From positions 62,001 to 126,000 of the forward strand of contig NZ_BMQY01000012.1 in NCBI RefSeq assembly GCF_014648355.1: a DNA stretch of 64,000 nucleotides. Direction: 5' to 3'. Every line of letters begins with the position of its first letter. Position 1 is the first letter of the stretch. Shown here piece after piece: positions 33,402 through 42,296 of this stretch. The translations under genes were made by a program, and so were the position numbers. Under the pieces are notes generated by a model. That model searched no databases, was not told the origin of the DNA, and worked only from the letters and a program-made list of their open reading frames with translations. This DNA comes from Couchioplanes azureus (GTDB lineage Bacteria; Actinomycetota; Actinomycetes; Mycobacteriales; Micromonosporaceae).

Positions 33402-36284
33402 TCAGTTGCGGACGGCGAAGTCCGGTGGATCCAGCGTCGCCGGTACGACGAGGAAACCGGCCTTGACCGGCGGCAGCCCCGAGGTCACCGCGACGACCTG
33501 CCGGGGGCCCAGCGCATCGTCCCGGCCGGCCACCAGCATGGGCGTCCGGAAGGTGCCGTCGGACCCGACGACGACGGGCGCCGCGCGGGTCAGCGTCAGG
33601 CCACGGCTCCACGCCAGCCGGACCGTGGCGGCCGGGGGGAACTCCGTGCCCCGTACCGACGTCACGAAGCCGGGCGGTCCGATCGGCGGCTCCACCACCA
33701 GCGTGGGCTGCCTGATCGACACGGTCGCCTGGGCGCGGTCGTTGCGATCGCTGAGGTCGAACGTCGCGGGCAGCACCTGAGCCGCCACCGTCGCGGGGCC
33801 GCGGGCGACCGGCACGAGTTGCACCGGCACGGTGACCGCCGCTCCCGGTGCCAGCATGCCCAGGGACACGTCGCGGCTGGCGGCGGCGCACCCCGCCGCC
33901 GCCGGCGTCTCGCAGGCGGTCGCGGGCAGACGCAACCGCACTGCGGCCGGTACGGTCGCCGTACCCGCATTACGCACGACGACGCTCGCCCGGATCCGTC
34001 CACCGACATAGCCGACCGGCGCGGACGCGGTCACGCCGACGGCGAGGTCGCCGGCATCGACCTGGGTCGTCACGTCGTCGCAGTCCTCGAAGACCCGCCT
34101 CGGCGCCGCGCCGGGGGTGGCCGGCTCGGCCGGTTCCGGCGGGAGCACCGCGCGTACGCAGGCGGTGTTGCGGACGGGACCGGGCGCGGTGGCGCGGACC
34201 CGCACTCGCACCTGCACCAGGTCTGCCGTCGCCGGGACGCCCTCGGTGCCGGGAAGCGGCGGCAAGGAGCAGACCACCGTGGCCGGGGACGTCGTGACGG
34301 TGCAATCGGCGGAGGCCGACTCCGCGGCGACCACGGTCACGCCGTCCGGCAGCTCGTCGACCAGCGTCGCGCCCGAGATCGCGCGCTCGCCGCCGTTGCG
34401 TACGCCGATGAGGTAACCGAACTCCTCCCCCACCGCGGCCGACGTGGGGGCCTGCTTCGCCACCGCCAGCTCGGCCCCCACGACCCTGGTGGTGAACGCC
34501 GAGGTGTCGTTGGCCGGATTCACGTCCCGGGTCGGCGAGGTGACCTGCGCCGACCCGGTCCTCTCGCCCAGGGCGGTGGCCGTGGCCCGCACGACCACGG
34601 TGGCGGAGTCGTCGCTCTCGACGCCCAGGGGCGGCAGTGCGCAGCGCAACGGTGCCCCCGGCGTCGGCGAGCACGCAGTGCCCGCGCCGGGGTCCACGCC
34701 GGCGAAGGTCACGTTGTCGGGCAGGGTGATCTCGACGGAGGCGCCCGTGACACCGTCACCGGCGACCCGCTGCACCGTCACGGTGTACGCGACGATCTCG
34801 CCGAGCAGAACGGGACCGACCGGAGCCACCGCGGTGGCGGCGAGATCGGTGCCTTCCACCTCGAACCGGCCCTGGACCGTGTTGTCGGCGGGATCCAGGT
34901 CGGCCGTCCCGCTCGTCGCCGTGGCGGTCACCGCAACGGTGCCGAACGTGTCCGGCCGGCCGGTGACCCGTACCGCCACCGAGGCACCGGTGGCCAGGTC
35001 CCCCAGCTCGCAGGTCACCCGTCCGGCGTCGAGATCGCAGGTCGCGGGCTCGACGGCCGGCGCGTCGAGATCGGCGGGCAGCTGCACGGTCAGCCGCGCC
35101 GCTCGGGCCGGCGCGGGCCCCCCGTTGGTCACGGTGGTGACGATCGTGCCCGGCTGGCCGAACTGCAGCGGCAGCGGCGCCGCCCCGACCGTCACGTGCA
35201 GGTCGGCGGTCGGGCGCCAGGTGGGGTGCCGGTCGTCGGTGGGTCCGGTGGCCACCGGGATGTTCTCTCCCCCGGCCGCGGGCACCGCCCGGATGTCGCC
35301 GCTGTCGTCGTACGAGTTCCACCAGGTGTACAGGATCGTCCGGCCGTCCGGTGACCACGCCGGCTCGGCCGCGAACTCGACCTCGATCTCGCCACCCGCG
35401 GGCCGGACGAGGGGTGTGCTGGTCCCGGCCGCCACGTCGAGCACCATCAGCGTCCCGGCACCTGCGGTGGCACGCTCGACGTACGCCAGCCTGAGCCCGT
35501 CCGGCGACCAGGCCGGGTCGGTGTCGTCCGGCCCGTCGGTCAGGTCGGTGGCCCCGGTGCCGGCCGGGGTGACCGCCACGATCCGGGCGGTCCACCGCTC
35601 CGCGCCGCTGTCGTAGCTGACGTGCTGGTAGGCGATCCGCCGGCCGTCCGGCGACCAGCTCGGGTGGGATGCCCGCACCTCGTCGAGGTCCACCACGGGA
35701 GCCGTGTCACCCTCCGCGCCGTCCGCCGGGACCGTCCGGATGGCCGTTCTCGACGGGACCTCGATCATCCACTGTGACCGGGTGAAGGCGAGGCGGGTGC
35801 CGTCCGGCGACCACGTGGGCTCACCGTCGAAGGAGCGCGGTGGAGGATCGGTCACCTTGCGGGCGCTTGCACCGTTCCCGTCGGCGACGCAGATCGCGGT
35901 GCCGCTCGTCCCGCCGTCGGCGCACGTGTAGGCGATGCGGTTGCCGTCCGGACTCCACGCCGGCTCGAACTCGGCCGCCGTCGACGCGGACGCGAACGGA
36001 TCCGCGGGCTGGTACGGCGGCACCGCGACGACCCGCGCCAGGTGGGTCGGCCGCGGAGGGGCGGCAAGGGCCGCGGTGACCTCCGGTTCGGACGTCGGCG
36101 GCGACGGGGACCCGGCCGACGAGGGCGGGGCGGAGCGGCTGAAGGCGATCTGTCCCGGTACCGGCACCTCGGCGGCCAGGACACGCGGCTGGGTCCGTAT
36201 CGCGATGGCGGTCCCCAGCACCAGCACGAGCGCGGTCACGGCGGCGATCCTGCGCCGCCGCGGACGCCCCAAGCTCAGCGACAT
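33402..36284 (-). CDS. Membrane-anchored or secreted TolB-type propeller plus DUF11 repeat protein
   Basis: 960 aa from the ATG at 36284, preceded by GGGAGA; the frame starting at 36314 has no such site. A basic N-terminus and hydrophobic helix (IAAVTALVLVLGTAIAI) form a signal peptide or anchor. Next is a six-bladed WD40-like/TolB propeller, seen as five WSPDG motifs and a sixth degenerate WRPTADL (to about residue 365). Several DUF11-type Ig repeats follow (VTNGGPAPARAARL, GTADLDPADNTV, RNGGERAISGATL), ending in a TIG-like domain. Such proteins are extracellular. The link to the injection system is by location only. Confidence 0.8.
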   Translation of the reverse strand: MSLSLGRPRRRRIAAVTALVLVLGTAIAIRTQPRVLAAEVPVPGQIAFSRSAPPSSAGSPSPPTSEPEVTAALAAPPRPTHLARVVAVPPYQPADPFASASTAAEFEPAWSPDGNRIAYTCADGGTSGTAICVADGNGASARKVTDPPPRSFDGEPTWSPDGTRLAFTRSQWMIEVPSRTAIRTVPADGAEGDTAPVVDLDEVRASHPSWSPDGRRIAYQHVSYDSGAERWTARIVAVTPAGTGATDLTDGPDDTDPAWSPDGLRLAYVERATAGAGTLMVLDVAAGTSTPLVRPAGGEIEVEFAAEPAWSPDGRTILYTWWNSYDDSGDIRAVPAAGGENIPVATGPTDDRHPTWRPTADLHVTVGAAPLPLQFGQPGTIVTTVTNGGPAPARAARLTVQLPADLDAPAVEPATCDLDAGRVTCELGDLATGASVAVRVTGRPDTFGTVAVTATATSGTADLDPADNTVQGRFEVEGTDLAATAVAPVGPVLLGEIVAYTVTVQRVAGDGVTGASVEITLPDNVTFAGVDPGAGTACSPTPGAPLRCALPPLGVESDDSATVVVRATATALGERTGSAQVTSPTRDVNPANDTSAFTTRVVGAELAVAKQAPTSAAVGEEFGYLIGVRNGGERAISGATLVDELPDGVTVVAAESASADCTVTTSPATVVCSLPPLPGTEGVPATADLVQVRVRVRATAPGPVRNTACVRAVLPPEPAEPATPGAAPRRVFEDCDDVTTQVDAGDLAVGVTASAPVGYVGGRIRASVVVRNAGTATVPAAVRLRLPATACETPAAAGCAAASRDVSLGMLAPGAAVTVPVQLVPVARGPATVAAQVLPATFDLSDRNDRAQATVSIRQPTLVVEPPIGPPGFVTSVRGTEFPPAATVRLAWSRGLTLTRAAPVVVGSDGTFRTPMLVAGRDDALGPRQVVAVTSGLPPVKAGFLVVPATLDPPDFAVRN

Positions 36285-36363
36285 CTGGTCTCCCGGGTCT
36301 ATGGCGGACGCCACGCCATCGTGCAGTCCGCCGGTGCTCGGCGGGACCCGTCACAGGACAGAC

Positions 36364-36389
36364 CTTCGGGCATCCTGAGATGCCCGAAG
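36364..36389 (-). terminator. Perfect hairpin after the PAAR gene
   Basis: Perfect 11-base inverted repeat CTTCGGGCATC / GATGCCCGAAG with a 4-base loop, 14 bases past the PAAR stop on the minus strand and 79 bases before the propeller gene's start. It separates the two transcription units. Confidence 0.7.
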
Positions 36390-36403
36390 AGGCCGTCTCC
36401 GGC

Positions 36404-36802
36404 TCATCCCGCGAGTACGTCGGTGGATCCGCCGGCGATGGTGCCGGCGGGCAGGTCCGCGGGGTCGTTGCAGGTGGCCACGGGGTCGCCGGCCCGCGCC
36501 AGCGGCTTGCCGTTGACCAGCACGGTCGTCGAGCCGAGCACCACCCGGCCCTGGTTGGTGGGCGCCTTGCCGAACGTGGCCGGCGGTGGGGCGACATGCG
36601 GTGGCACGTTCTGCGCCACGCTGCCCTGCACCGCGGCGGGCAGGCCGTTGATCAGCACATCGGTGGAGAGGCCGGTCATCAGCCGTCCGGCGAACGGCAT
36701 CGGCGTGGGCGTGGGCACCGGCCCGCCCGGCGACGGCACCAGCAGGACGTGTACGTCGGTGCCCGTGACCGGGTCGTTCTGCCGCGCACAAGGCTGGGGC
36801 AT
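36404..36802 (-). CDS. PAAR-domain spike-tip protein
   Basis: 132 aa from ATG 36802 with GAGGAG upstream; the ORF extends further upstream without support. Opening MPQPCARQNDPVTGTDVHVL and the closing block VLVNGKPLARAGDPVATC are those of eCIS PAAR-like proteins, which form the sharp metal-binding tip on the VgrG-type spike. It lies 20 kb from the spike gene, but inside the same locus. Confidence 0.88.
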   Translation of the reverse strand: MPQPCARQNDPVTGTDVHVLLVPSPGGPVPTPTPMPFAGRLMTGLSTDVLINGLPAAVQGSVAQNVPPHVAPPPATFGKAPTNQGRVVLGSTTVLVNGKPLARAGDPVATCNDPADLPAGTIAGGSTDVLAG

Positions 36803-36901
36803 GGTGTCTCCTCGTTTCGGCGGACCGGCCCGGCGATCGAGCATGCCTCGCCCACCCGCGGAGGGGAAGGTACGGCGAGGCAACCGAAGGTGCAGCGTCA
36901 C

Positions 36902-37354
36902 CTATCCGGTCGGCGTCACCACGAAGTTGACGACGTTGTCCGGTGGAATGGACACCGTGTTGCCCGCCAGGTTCGACACACTGAACTCCAGATCGGCATC
37001 GGGCTCATCGCCGGCCAGCGCGGTGTACACGCCCGGAGGCACAGGAAGGCTGTAGTAGCCGTTGCTGTCCGTGGTGGTGTGCACGTTCTCGTCGAAGACG
37101 GTCGTGAATTCCACCCAGGCGCCCCCGTACGGCTCGCCCGAGCCGGCGTACACCACCCGCCCGTGGACCCGCACAGCGCCATTCGCCGCCGGCTCCGCGG
37201 GTTCCTCCTGCGGCTGGTTTCGGGGGACGACGCCGGTGCGCTCGGACCGCACGGGCGGCTGGTAGGGCGCCTCACCGGAGTCGTCGCCGGAGCCGCACGC
37301 TCCGGTGAGCAGAGCGGTAGCGGCAACGAGGGCAATGCACAATGGACGGATCAT
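36902..37354 (-). CDS. Lipoprotein with carboxypeptidase-regulatory-like domain
   Basis: 150 aa from ATG 37354, preceded by GAGGAGA. Signal peptide MIRPLCIALVAATALLTGAC ends in a somewhat atypical lipobox (TGAC). After a disordered linker, residues 70-150 are a transthyretin-like/carboxypeptidase-regulatory fold (RVHGRVVYAGSGEPYGGAWV, TTTDSNGYYSLPVPPGVYTA). The role at the eCIS edge is unknown. Confidence 0.75.
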   Translation of the reverse strand: MIRPLCIALVAATALLTGACGSGDDSGEAPYQPPVRSERTGVVPRNQPQEEPAEPAANGAVRVHGRVVYAGSGEPYGGAWVEFTTVFDENVHTTTDSNGYYSLPVPPGVYTALAGDEPDADLEFSVSNLAGNTVSIPPDNVVNFVVTPTG

Positions 37355-37451
37355 GATGTCGGTCTCCTCGCGTGGACGGGGAATCGGCCGGCGGGGCCAG
37401 ATCCCCGGGAATGACGGCGAACGCCATCGCACGACACCCATGGTGTCGCCA

Positions 37452-37473
37452 CGACCACGCTGGAACGTGGTCG
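37452..37473. promoter_or_regulatory. Perfect dyad between the lipoprotein and Dabb genes
   Basis: CGACCACG-6-CGTGGTCG, a perfect 8-base inverted repeat in the 290-base divergent gap. It could be an operator; a terminator is unlikely between divergent genes. Confidence 0.4.
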
Positions 37474-37530
37474 ATTGTCCGTGATCTGCCGTGCTTTCCC
37501 GTCGCGGGTCCTCCGCACGGCCCTGATCAG

Positions 37531-37619
37531 AAGTGAGCAGCGTCGAGCAGTCGCCGGTAGCGCGGTTGGACAGCGACCCTCGCCAGGATCGGTGGCGTAC
37601 CCGGTGATCCCCGGTACCG
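37531..37619 (+). promoter_or_regulatory. Two-part motif upstream of the Dabb gene
   Basis: AAGTGAGCAG at 37531 and the near-palindrome CCGGTGATCCCCGGTACCG at 37601. Both parts recur upstream of the SRPBCC gene at 39.4 kb. The dyad lies 44 bases before the start codon. Confidence 0.5.
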
Positions 37620-37644
37620 CAACCGCCCCGAAGGAGAGAGTTCG

Positions 37645-38061
37645 ATGATCTACCACGGCAACCGCTTCACGCTGAAGAAGGACGCCAGCCCGGAGCAGAT
37701 CGAGATCGCGATGGAGAGCCTGCGCAACCAGGGCCGCGCCATCCCCGCGGTGAAGTCCTTCGTGGTCGGCCGCGACTTCGGCGGCGACTTCGAGTACGGC
37801 GCGGTGTTCGTCCTGGAGGACCTGGACGGCTATTGGGAGTACCTGACCCACCCGGCGCACGCGAACACCGACCGGGTCGGCCTGCCGCTGGTGGAGAAGT
37901 TCGACTCCTACGACATCACCGACGAGGACGACCCCGACTTCGGCGACAAGATCGCCGAGCTGCACCGGCGCCGCTACGCGCAGGACGCCGAGCTCACCAG
38001 GCTGGTCTCCGACCTGCCCTCCTACCACGGCAGCGCCGCCCCCGGCCCGCACGGCAAGTGA
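37645..38061 (+). CDS. Dabb-family (stress-responsive alpha/beta barrel) protein
   Basis: 138 aa, ATG preceded by GGAGAG. The Dabb signature is visible in MIYHGNRFTLKKDASPEQIE, AIPAVKSFVVGRDFGG, the FVLEDLDGYWEYLTHPAH segment and LVEKFDSYDITDE. Dabb proteins are small dimeric ferredoxin-like folds, some acting as cyclases or in stress responses. It is followed 68 bases later by an MFS transporter gene, possibly co-transcribed. Confidence 0.85.
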   Translation: MIYHGNRFTLKKDASPEQIEIAMESLRNQGRAIPAVKSFVVGRDFGGDFEYGAVFVLEDLDGYWEYLTHPAHANTDRVGLPLVEKFDSYDITDEDDPDFGDKIAELHRRRYAQDAELTRLVSDLPSYHGSAAPGPHGK

Positions 38062-38129
38062 CCGCCCGCGCCGTGCCCCGGGAGCCGTCCGGGGCACGGC
38101 GGTCCGCCCCCAGACTCCGAGGACCTGAG

Positions 38130-39296
38130 ATGACGACGACCACGCCGGCCGGGTCGGCCCCGTCGGTCCCGGCACGCGCCGGAGTGCTGACCGCCGCGAT
38201 GCTGACCATCATGGCGGCGGCGGTGATCGCGCCGAGCCTGCCGGCCATGTCGACCGAGTTCGCCGGCCGGGAGGTGCTGGTCCGCCTCACGCTGACGGTC
38301 ACGTCGCTGGCGATCGCCGTGACCGCCCCGATCGCCGGGATACTCGCCGACCGCCTCGGCCGGCGCCCGATCCTGGTGACCTCTCTCGCACTGTTCGCGG
38401 TTGCCGGCACCGCCGGTTACTTCCTGCCCGGCCTCGGCACCGTCATCGCCAGCCGCGCCCTGCTCGGCGTCGCCGTGGGCGGCATCATGACCTCGATCGG
38501 TGCGATCATCACCGACTGGTTCGGCGGACCCCGCCGGGCGACCTTCCTGGGCCTGCAACAGGCCTTCGCCAGCATCGGCGGAGTGGTGTTCCTACCGCTG
38601 GCCGGTGCCTTGGCCGGGGTCTCCTGGCGTACGCCGTTCCTGATCTATGCCGTGGCCCTGCTCGTGCTGCCGCTGGCGCTGGCGATCCGCGAGCCGGCCC
38701 GGACCACCGCCCAGGCCGCGGCTGCGGACGCCAGGACCGCGCCGGGCGCCGTACGGTGGATCGCCGGCACCTATGCCCTGGTCCTGGTCGCCACCGTCGT
38801 GTTCTTCATGGCGCCCACCCAGCTGCCGTTCCACCTGCCCGCCTTCGGCGCCGGCACCACGGTCACCGGGATGGTCGTCGCCGGCTCCACCGTCACCGGG
38901 ATCCTCGGGGCGCTCGCCTTCCCCCGCCTGCGGTCCCGCCTGTCGGCCGGTGCGATCACCGCGCTCGCGGTCGCGCTGCTCGGTGCCGGCTGGCTCCTCG
39001 TCGGCACGGCCGCCGGCCTTGCGGCCCTCGTCGCCGGCATCCTCGTCGGTGGCACCGGCGTCGGCATCGTCGTGCCGAACCTCAATCTGCGTCTCGCGGA
39101 AGTGGCACCCCCGGCCCGCCGCGGCCGCATCCTCAGCGGCCTGGTGGTGGCGATCTTCGGCGGCCAGTTCCTCTCTCCGCTGGCCGTGCAGCCACTGACC
39201 GCCGCGCTCGGCATCGGCGGCGCCTTCGCCTGGACCGGCGCCGGCCTGCTGGTCCTCAGCGCCCTCATGGCCTTCACCACCATCCGACGGCCCTGA
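38130..39296 (+). CDS. MFS transporter
   Basis: 388 aa from ATG 38130 (CGAGGACCTGAG upstream). About twelve hydrophobic segments and the loop 2-3 motif GILADRLGRRPILVTSLALF identify a major facilitator; IMAAAVIAPSLPAM is its first helix. Drug or metabolite efflux is likely; the substrate is not predictable. Confidence 0.88.
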   Translation: MTTTTPAGSAPSVPARAGVLTAAMLTIMAAAVIAPSLPAMSTEFAGREVLVRLTLTVTSLAIAVTAPIAGILADRLGRRPILVTSLALFAVAGTAGYFLPGLGTVIASRALLGVAVGGIMTSIGAIITDWFGGPRRATFLGLQQAFASIGGVVFLPLAGALAGVSWRTPFLIYAVALLVLPLALAIREPARTTAQAAAADARTAPGAVRWIAGTYALVLVATVVFFMAPTQLPFHLPAFGAGTTVTGMVVAGSTVTGILGALAFPRLRSRLSAGAITALAVALLGAGWLLVGTAAGLAALVAGILVGGTGVGIVVPNLNLRLAEVAPPARRGRILSGLVVAIFGGQFLSPLAVQPLTAALGIGGAFAWTGAGLLVLSALMAFTTIRRP

Positions 39297-39374
39297 ACCG
39301 TTCCGCCCGGACAGCGGCGGCTCTGCGGCGATCGCCGCGGAGCCGCCGCGTCTGCCGTGAACACCACTGAGTAC

Positions 39375-39451
39375 AAGTGAGCAGTGGTCGGCCACGCGAA
39401 TGGCCATCGCGGGGGTGCAGAGTCATGGGCACACCGGTGATCGCCGGTACG
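39375..39451 (+). promoter_or_regulatory. Two-part motif upstream of the SRPBCC gene
   Basis: AAGTGAGCAG at 39375-39384 and CCGGTGATCGCCGGTACG at 39434-39451 repeat the arrangement upstream of the Dabb gene, with the gap shorter by 11 bases (about one helical turn). Confidence 0.5.
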
Positions 39452-39467
39452 GCCTGGAGGACTGACC

Positions 39468-39914
39468 ATGATTACGAACATCGAAGAGGACGCCGCGGTC
39501 GTCGTGCGCCGCGAGATCCGGATCGCCGCCCCGATCAACCGGGTGTGGCATCTGCACACGAACGTCGACGGCTGGACCGCATGGCAGGGCGACATCGACA
39601 CCGCGTACGCCGACGGGCCCCTGCGCACGGGAGCGACGTTCCACTGGAGCACCGCGGGCCTGCAGATCGCCTCCACCGTGTACGCGATGGACGCCCCGCA
39701 CCGCATCCTCTGGGGAGGTCCCGCGCACGGCATCACCGGCATCCACGAGTGGACCTTCACCGCCGACGGCGACGCCACGATCGTGCGGACCGCCGAGTCC
39801 TGGGACGGCAACGTGGTCCGGGCCGACCCGGACAATCTGCGCGAGGCCCTCGACGGCTCCCTCGCCTCCTGGCTCGACCTGCTGCGCAGGACCGCCGAGA
39901 ACCCCGTCACCTGA
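39468..39914 (+). CDS. SRPBCC-family (polyketide cyclase/dehydrase-like) protein
   Basis: 148 aa, ATG preceded by GGAGGACTGACC. VVVRREIRIAAPINRVWHLH and HTNVDGWTAWQGDI, followed by GATFHWSTAGLQIASTVYAM and HEWTFTADGDATIVRTAESW, form the START/Bet v1-like ligand-binding fold. Such proteins act as cyclases, lipid or metabolite binders. It lies between the MFS gene and the STAND ATPase and shares upstream motifs with the Dabb gene. Confidence 0.88.
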   Translation: MITNIEEDAAVVVRREIRIAAPINRVWHLHTNVDGWTAWQGDIDTAYADGPLRTGATFHWSTAGLQIASTVYAMDAPHRILWGGPAHGITGIHEWTFTADGDATIVRTAESWDGNVVRADPDNLREALDGSLASWLDLLRRTAENPVT

Positions 39915-39980
39915 AGGCGTGTCCCATGGGTGATCGTCGACGGTGGGCGGCGTGCCAGGATGTCTGCCCGGGGAGGGCAC

Positions 39981-42026
39981 ATGGACGACAACGGCAAGGC
40001 ACCGCCGGCCCGTTCGCTGGCGGACCGGTTGCGGCAGGCGCGGGCCCGGGCGTTCGTCGGTCGCCGGGAGGAACTGGCGGCGTTCGACGAGGCGCTGCGC
40101 GGGGAACCGGCGGCAGCGCCGGTCCTGTACGTGCACGGCCCGGGCGGCATCGGCAAATCGACGCTGGCCAAACGGCTCTGCGACGCCGCGCGGCACGCCG
40201 GGCGCATGCTCGTCGAGCTCGACGGCCGGTACGTCGGCCGCTCCCCCGCCGAGTTCGAGCGTTCCGCGCAGCCGGTGCTGGACCGCTGCGACGTCGTCCT
40301 GGTGGTGGACTCCTTCGAGCACTGCCAGTGGCTGGAGCCCTGGCTGTGGCAGCACTTCCTGCCGCGGATCGCCGACGGCGCGCTGGTGGTCCTGGCCGGC
40401 CGGCAGGCGCCCATGGCGGAATGGACGGCCGACCCGGGGTGGGCGCAGGCACTGCGGGTCGCCGAGCTGGCACCGCTCGACAAGGAGCAGGCGCGGAGGC
40501 TGCTGACGGTCAGCGGCGTCGGCGCGGACCGCCAGGACGCCCTCGTCCGGCTCGCCGGCGGCAACCCGCTGGCGCTGTCGCTGGCCGCGGCCGTGGACGC
40601 GGCGCATCCCGGCGCGGCCGGCAACTGGTCCTCTTCCGGCGAGACGCTGCGCACCCTCATCGCCGGCCTGATCGGCGAGGTGCCGTCACCGGCGCACCGG
40701 CGGGCGCTCGAGGTCGCCGCGCAGGCGCACACCACCACCGAGGAGCTCCTGCAGGCCGCGCTACCGGAAGAGGACGCCCACCCGCTGTTCGCGTGGCTGC
40801 GCGGGCTGCCGTTCATGGAGGCCACCTTGCGGGGCATCTACCCGCACGACGCCGCCCGCGAGGCCGTCATCGCCGACCTGCGCTGGCGGGCACCCACCGC
40901 GTTCACGGCGATGAAGCGCAAGCTGACCGCGGAGTACCTGCGTCTGCTGCGCGAGGCTCCCGAGGGCCAGACGGCCGAACTCTCCAGCCAGATCTTCTAC
41001 CTGTTCCGCGAGGTGCCGGCGATCGCCCGCACCCAGGTCTGGGACCGGGAAGGCGCGGTCCACGACGAACCGCTGCGCCCCGGGGACATCGACACCGTGG
41101 TGGAGATGGCCACCGCGACCGAGGGTGCCGCGTCCGCCGCGCTCGTCCGGTACTGGCTGGGCAAGCGGCCCGAGGCGTTCAGCCTCTTCCGGCTGGTCTC
41201 CAGCGGGCGTCCGGTGGCGTTCTCGGCCCGGCTGGACCTGCCGTTCCCGCCCGACGAGCAGGACATCGCCGTCGACCCGGTCGTCGCCGCGGCCTGGAAG
41301 TTCTGCATGAGCACCGCCCCGGCGCGACCCGGCGAACACATCAGCATGACCCGGTTCTGCGTCCATCCCGAGGCGCACGAGGTGCCCTCCCAGGTGATCA
41401 ACCTGAACATCTCGCGGGCGCATGCCGAGGTGGCGCGTGCCCGCGGTCGCGCGTACGGGATGCTCGTCTTCCACGACCACGAAGCGTGGGCCGAACGGCT
41501 CGAGGGAGTCATGACCGACGCCGGGGTACGGCCCAAGGTCGGCGACCGCACCTACGCGCTGTTCGTCAACGACTGGCGTCAGGTGCCGTTCGAGACGTGG
41601 ATCGACCACGTCATCACCCAGACGCACGTCCCGGCTCCGGCGGCACCGTCCGGCACCGCCCGGGAGGCGTTCGACCGAGCGGTCCGCGAGGCCCTGCAGC
41701 ACTGGCGAACGCCGCGCTCCTTCGCCGTCGTGGATTTGCTGAGGACCCGGCTCGTGGCGGACTCCACCGACGCCGTCGACGACCTGCGCACCCTGATCCA
41801 GCAGGCGGTCGACGACGTGGGCCGCAACGCCAGGAGCGTCAAGGCGCACCAGGCGCTGGTGGCCACGTACTTCTCCGGCGCGCCCACCCAGGAGGCGGCA
41901 GCCCGGCGCGCCGGGATGGCGTTCAGCACCTATCGCCGGCACCTGCGGCAGGGTCTCGACGACGTCTGCGCCGCCCTGTGGGAGGTCGAGCTGCACGGCT
42001 CGAGGCCGGCGCCGCCGGTTTCCTGA
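39981..42026 (+). CDS. STAND-type ATPase with GNAT-like region and C-terminal HTH-like segment
   Basis: 681 aa from ATG 39981, preceded by GGGAGGGCAC. FVGRREELAAFDEAL leads to the P-loop GPGGIGKST (residues 53-61) and Walker B VVLVVDSFEHC; LAGGNPLALSLAAA is the GxP motif of STAND ATPases. Residues about 420-560 resemble a GNAT-like sensor domain (ISMTRFCVHPEAHE, RGRAYGMLVF). The last 60 residues (TQEAAARRAGMAFSTYRRHL) look like a helix-turn-helix. It may be the regulator of the two preceding promoters sharing a dyad; this is inference. GNAT assignment is tentative. Confidence 0.75.
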   Translation: MDDNGKAPPARSLADRLRQARARAFVGRREELAAFDEALRGEPAAAPVLYVHGPGGIGKSTLAKRLCDAARHAGRMLVELDGRYVGRSPAEFERSAQPVLDRCDVVLVVDSFEHCQWLEPWLWQHFLPRIADGALVVLAGRQAPMAEWTADPGWAQALRVAELAPLDKEQARRLLTVSGVGADRQDALVRLAGGNPLALSLAAAVDAAHPGAAGNWSSSGETLRTLIAGLIGEVPSPAHRRALEVAAQAHTTTEELLQAALPEEDAHPLFAWLRGLPFMEATLRGIYPHDAAREAVIADLRWRAPTAFTAMKRKLTAEYLRLLREAPEGQTAELSSQIFYLFREVPAIARTQVWDREGAVHDEPLRPGDIDTVVEMATATEGAASAALVRYWLGKRPEAFSLFRLVSSGRPVAFSARLDLPFPPDEQDIAVDPVVAAAWKFCMSTAPARPGEHISMTRFCVHPEAHEVPSQVINLNISRAHAEVARARGRAYGMLVFHDHEAWAERLEGVMTDAGVRPKVGDRTYALFVNDWRQVPFETWIDHVITQTHVPAPAAPSGTAREAFDRAVREALQHWRTPRSFAVVDLLRTRLVADSTDAVDDLRTLIQQAVDDVGRNARSVKAHQALVATYFSGAPTQEAAARRAGMAFSTYRRHLRQGLDDVCAALWEVELHGSRPAPPVS

Positions 42027-42296
42027 ACGGGAGGTGCAGCGGACTCGCGGCCGCCACCCGCCGGGGCAATCCGGGCATAGTCGACACAATCGGCCATGAC
42101 GAGCATCCGCAGCTGCCCGCCACCGCCGACTGCGCCGTACCTTGATCTAAATCCGGTCCCCGGCGCGGAGCGGGCTCCCGCGCACCCTACGATGCGATCG
42201 TGGTGTCCTCATGAAGGCGGCCGTGCTGCTCTCGCTGCGATTTCGCATCCGCTGGGTGCGCGACCGGATCCCCGCCTCCGGCTGGGACGTAGTCCG

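Noticed and set aside
36096-37055. Plus-strand open frames opposite the propeller and PAAR genes
   Set aside because: Antisense shadows; minus-strand PAAR and TolB motifs leave no doubt about the coding strand.
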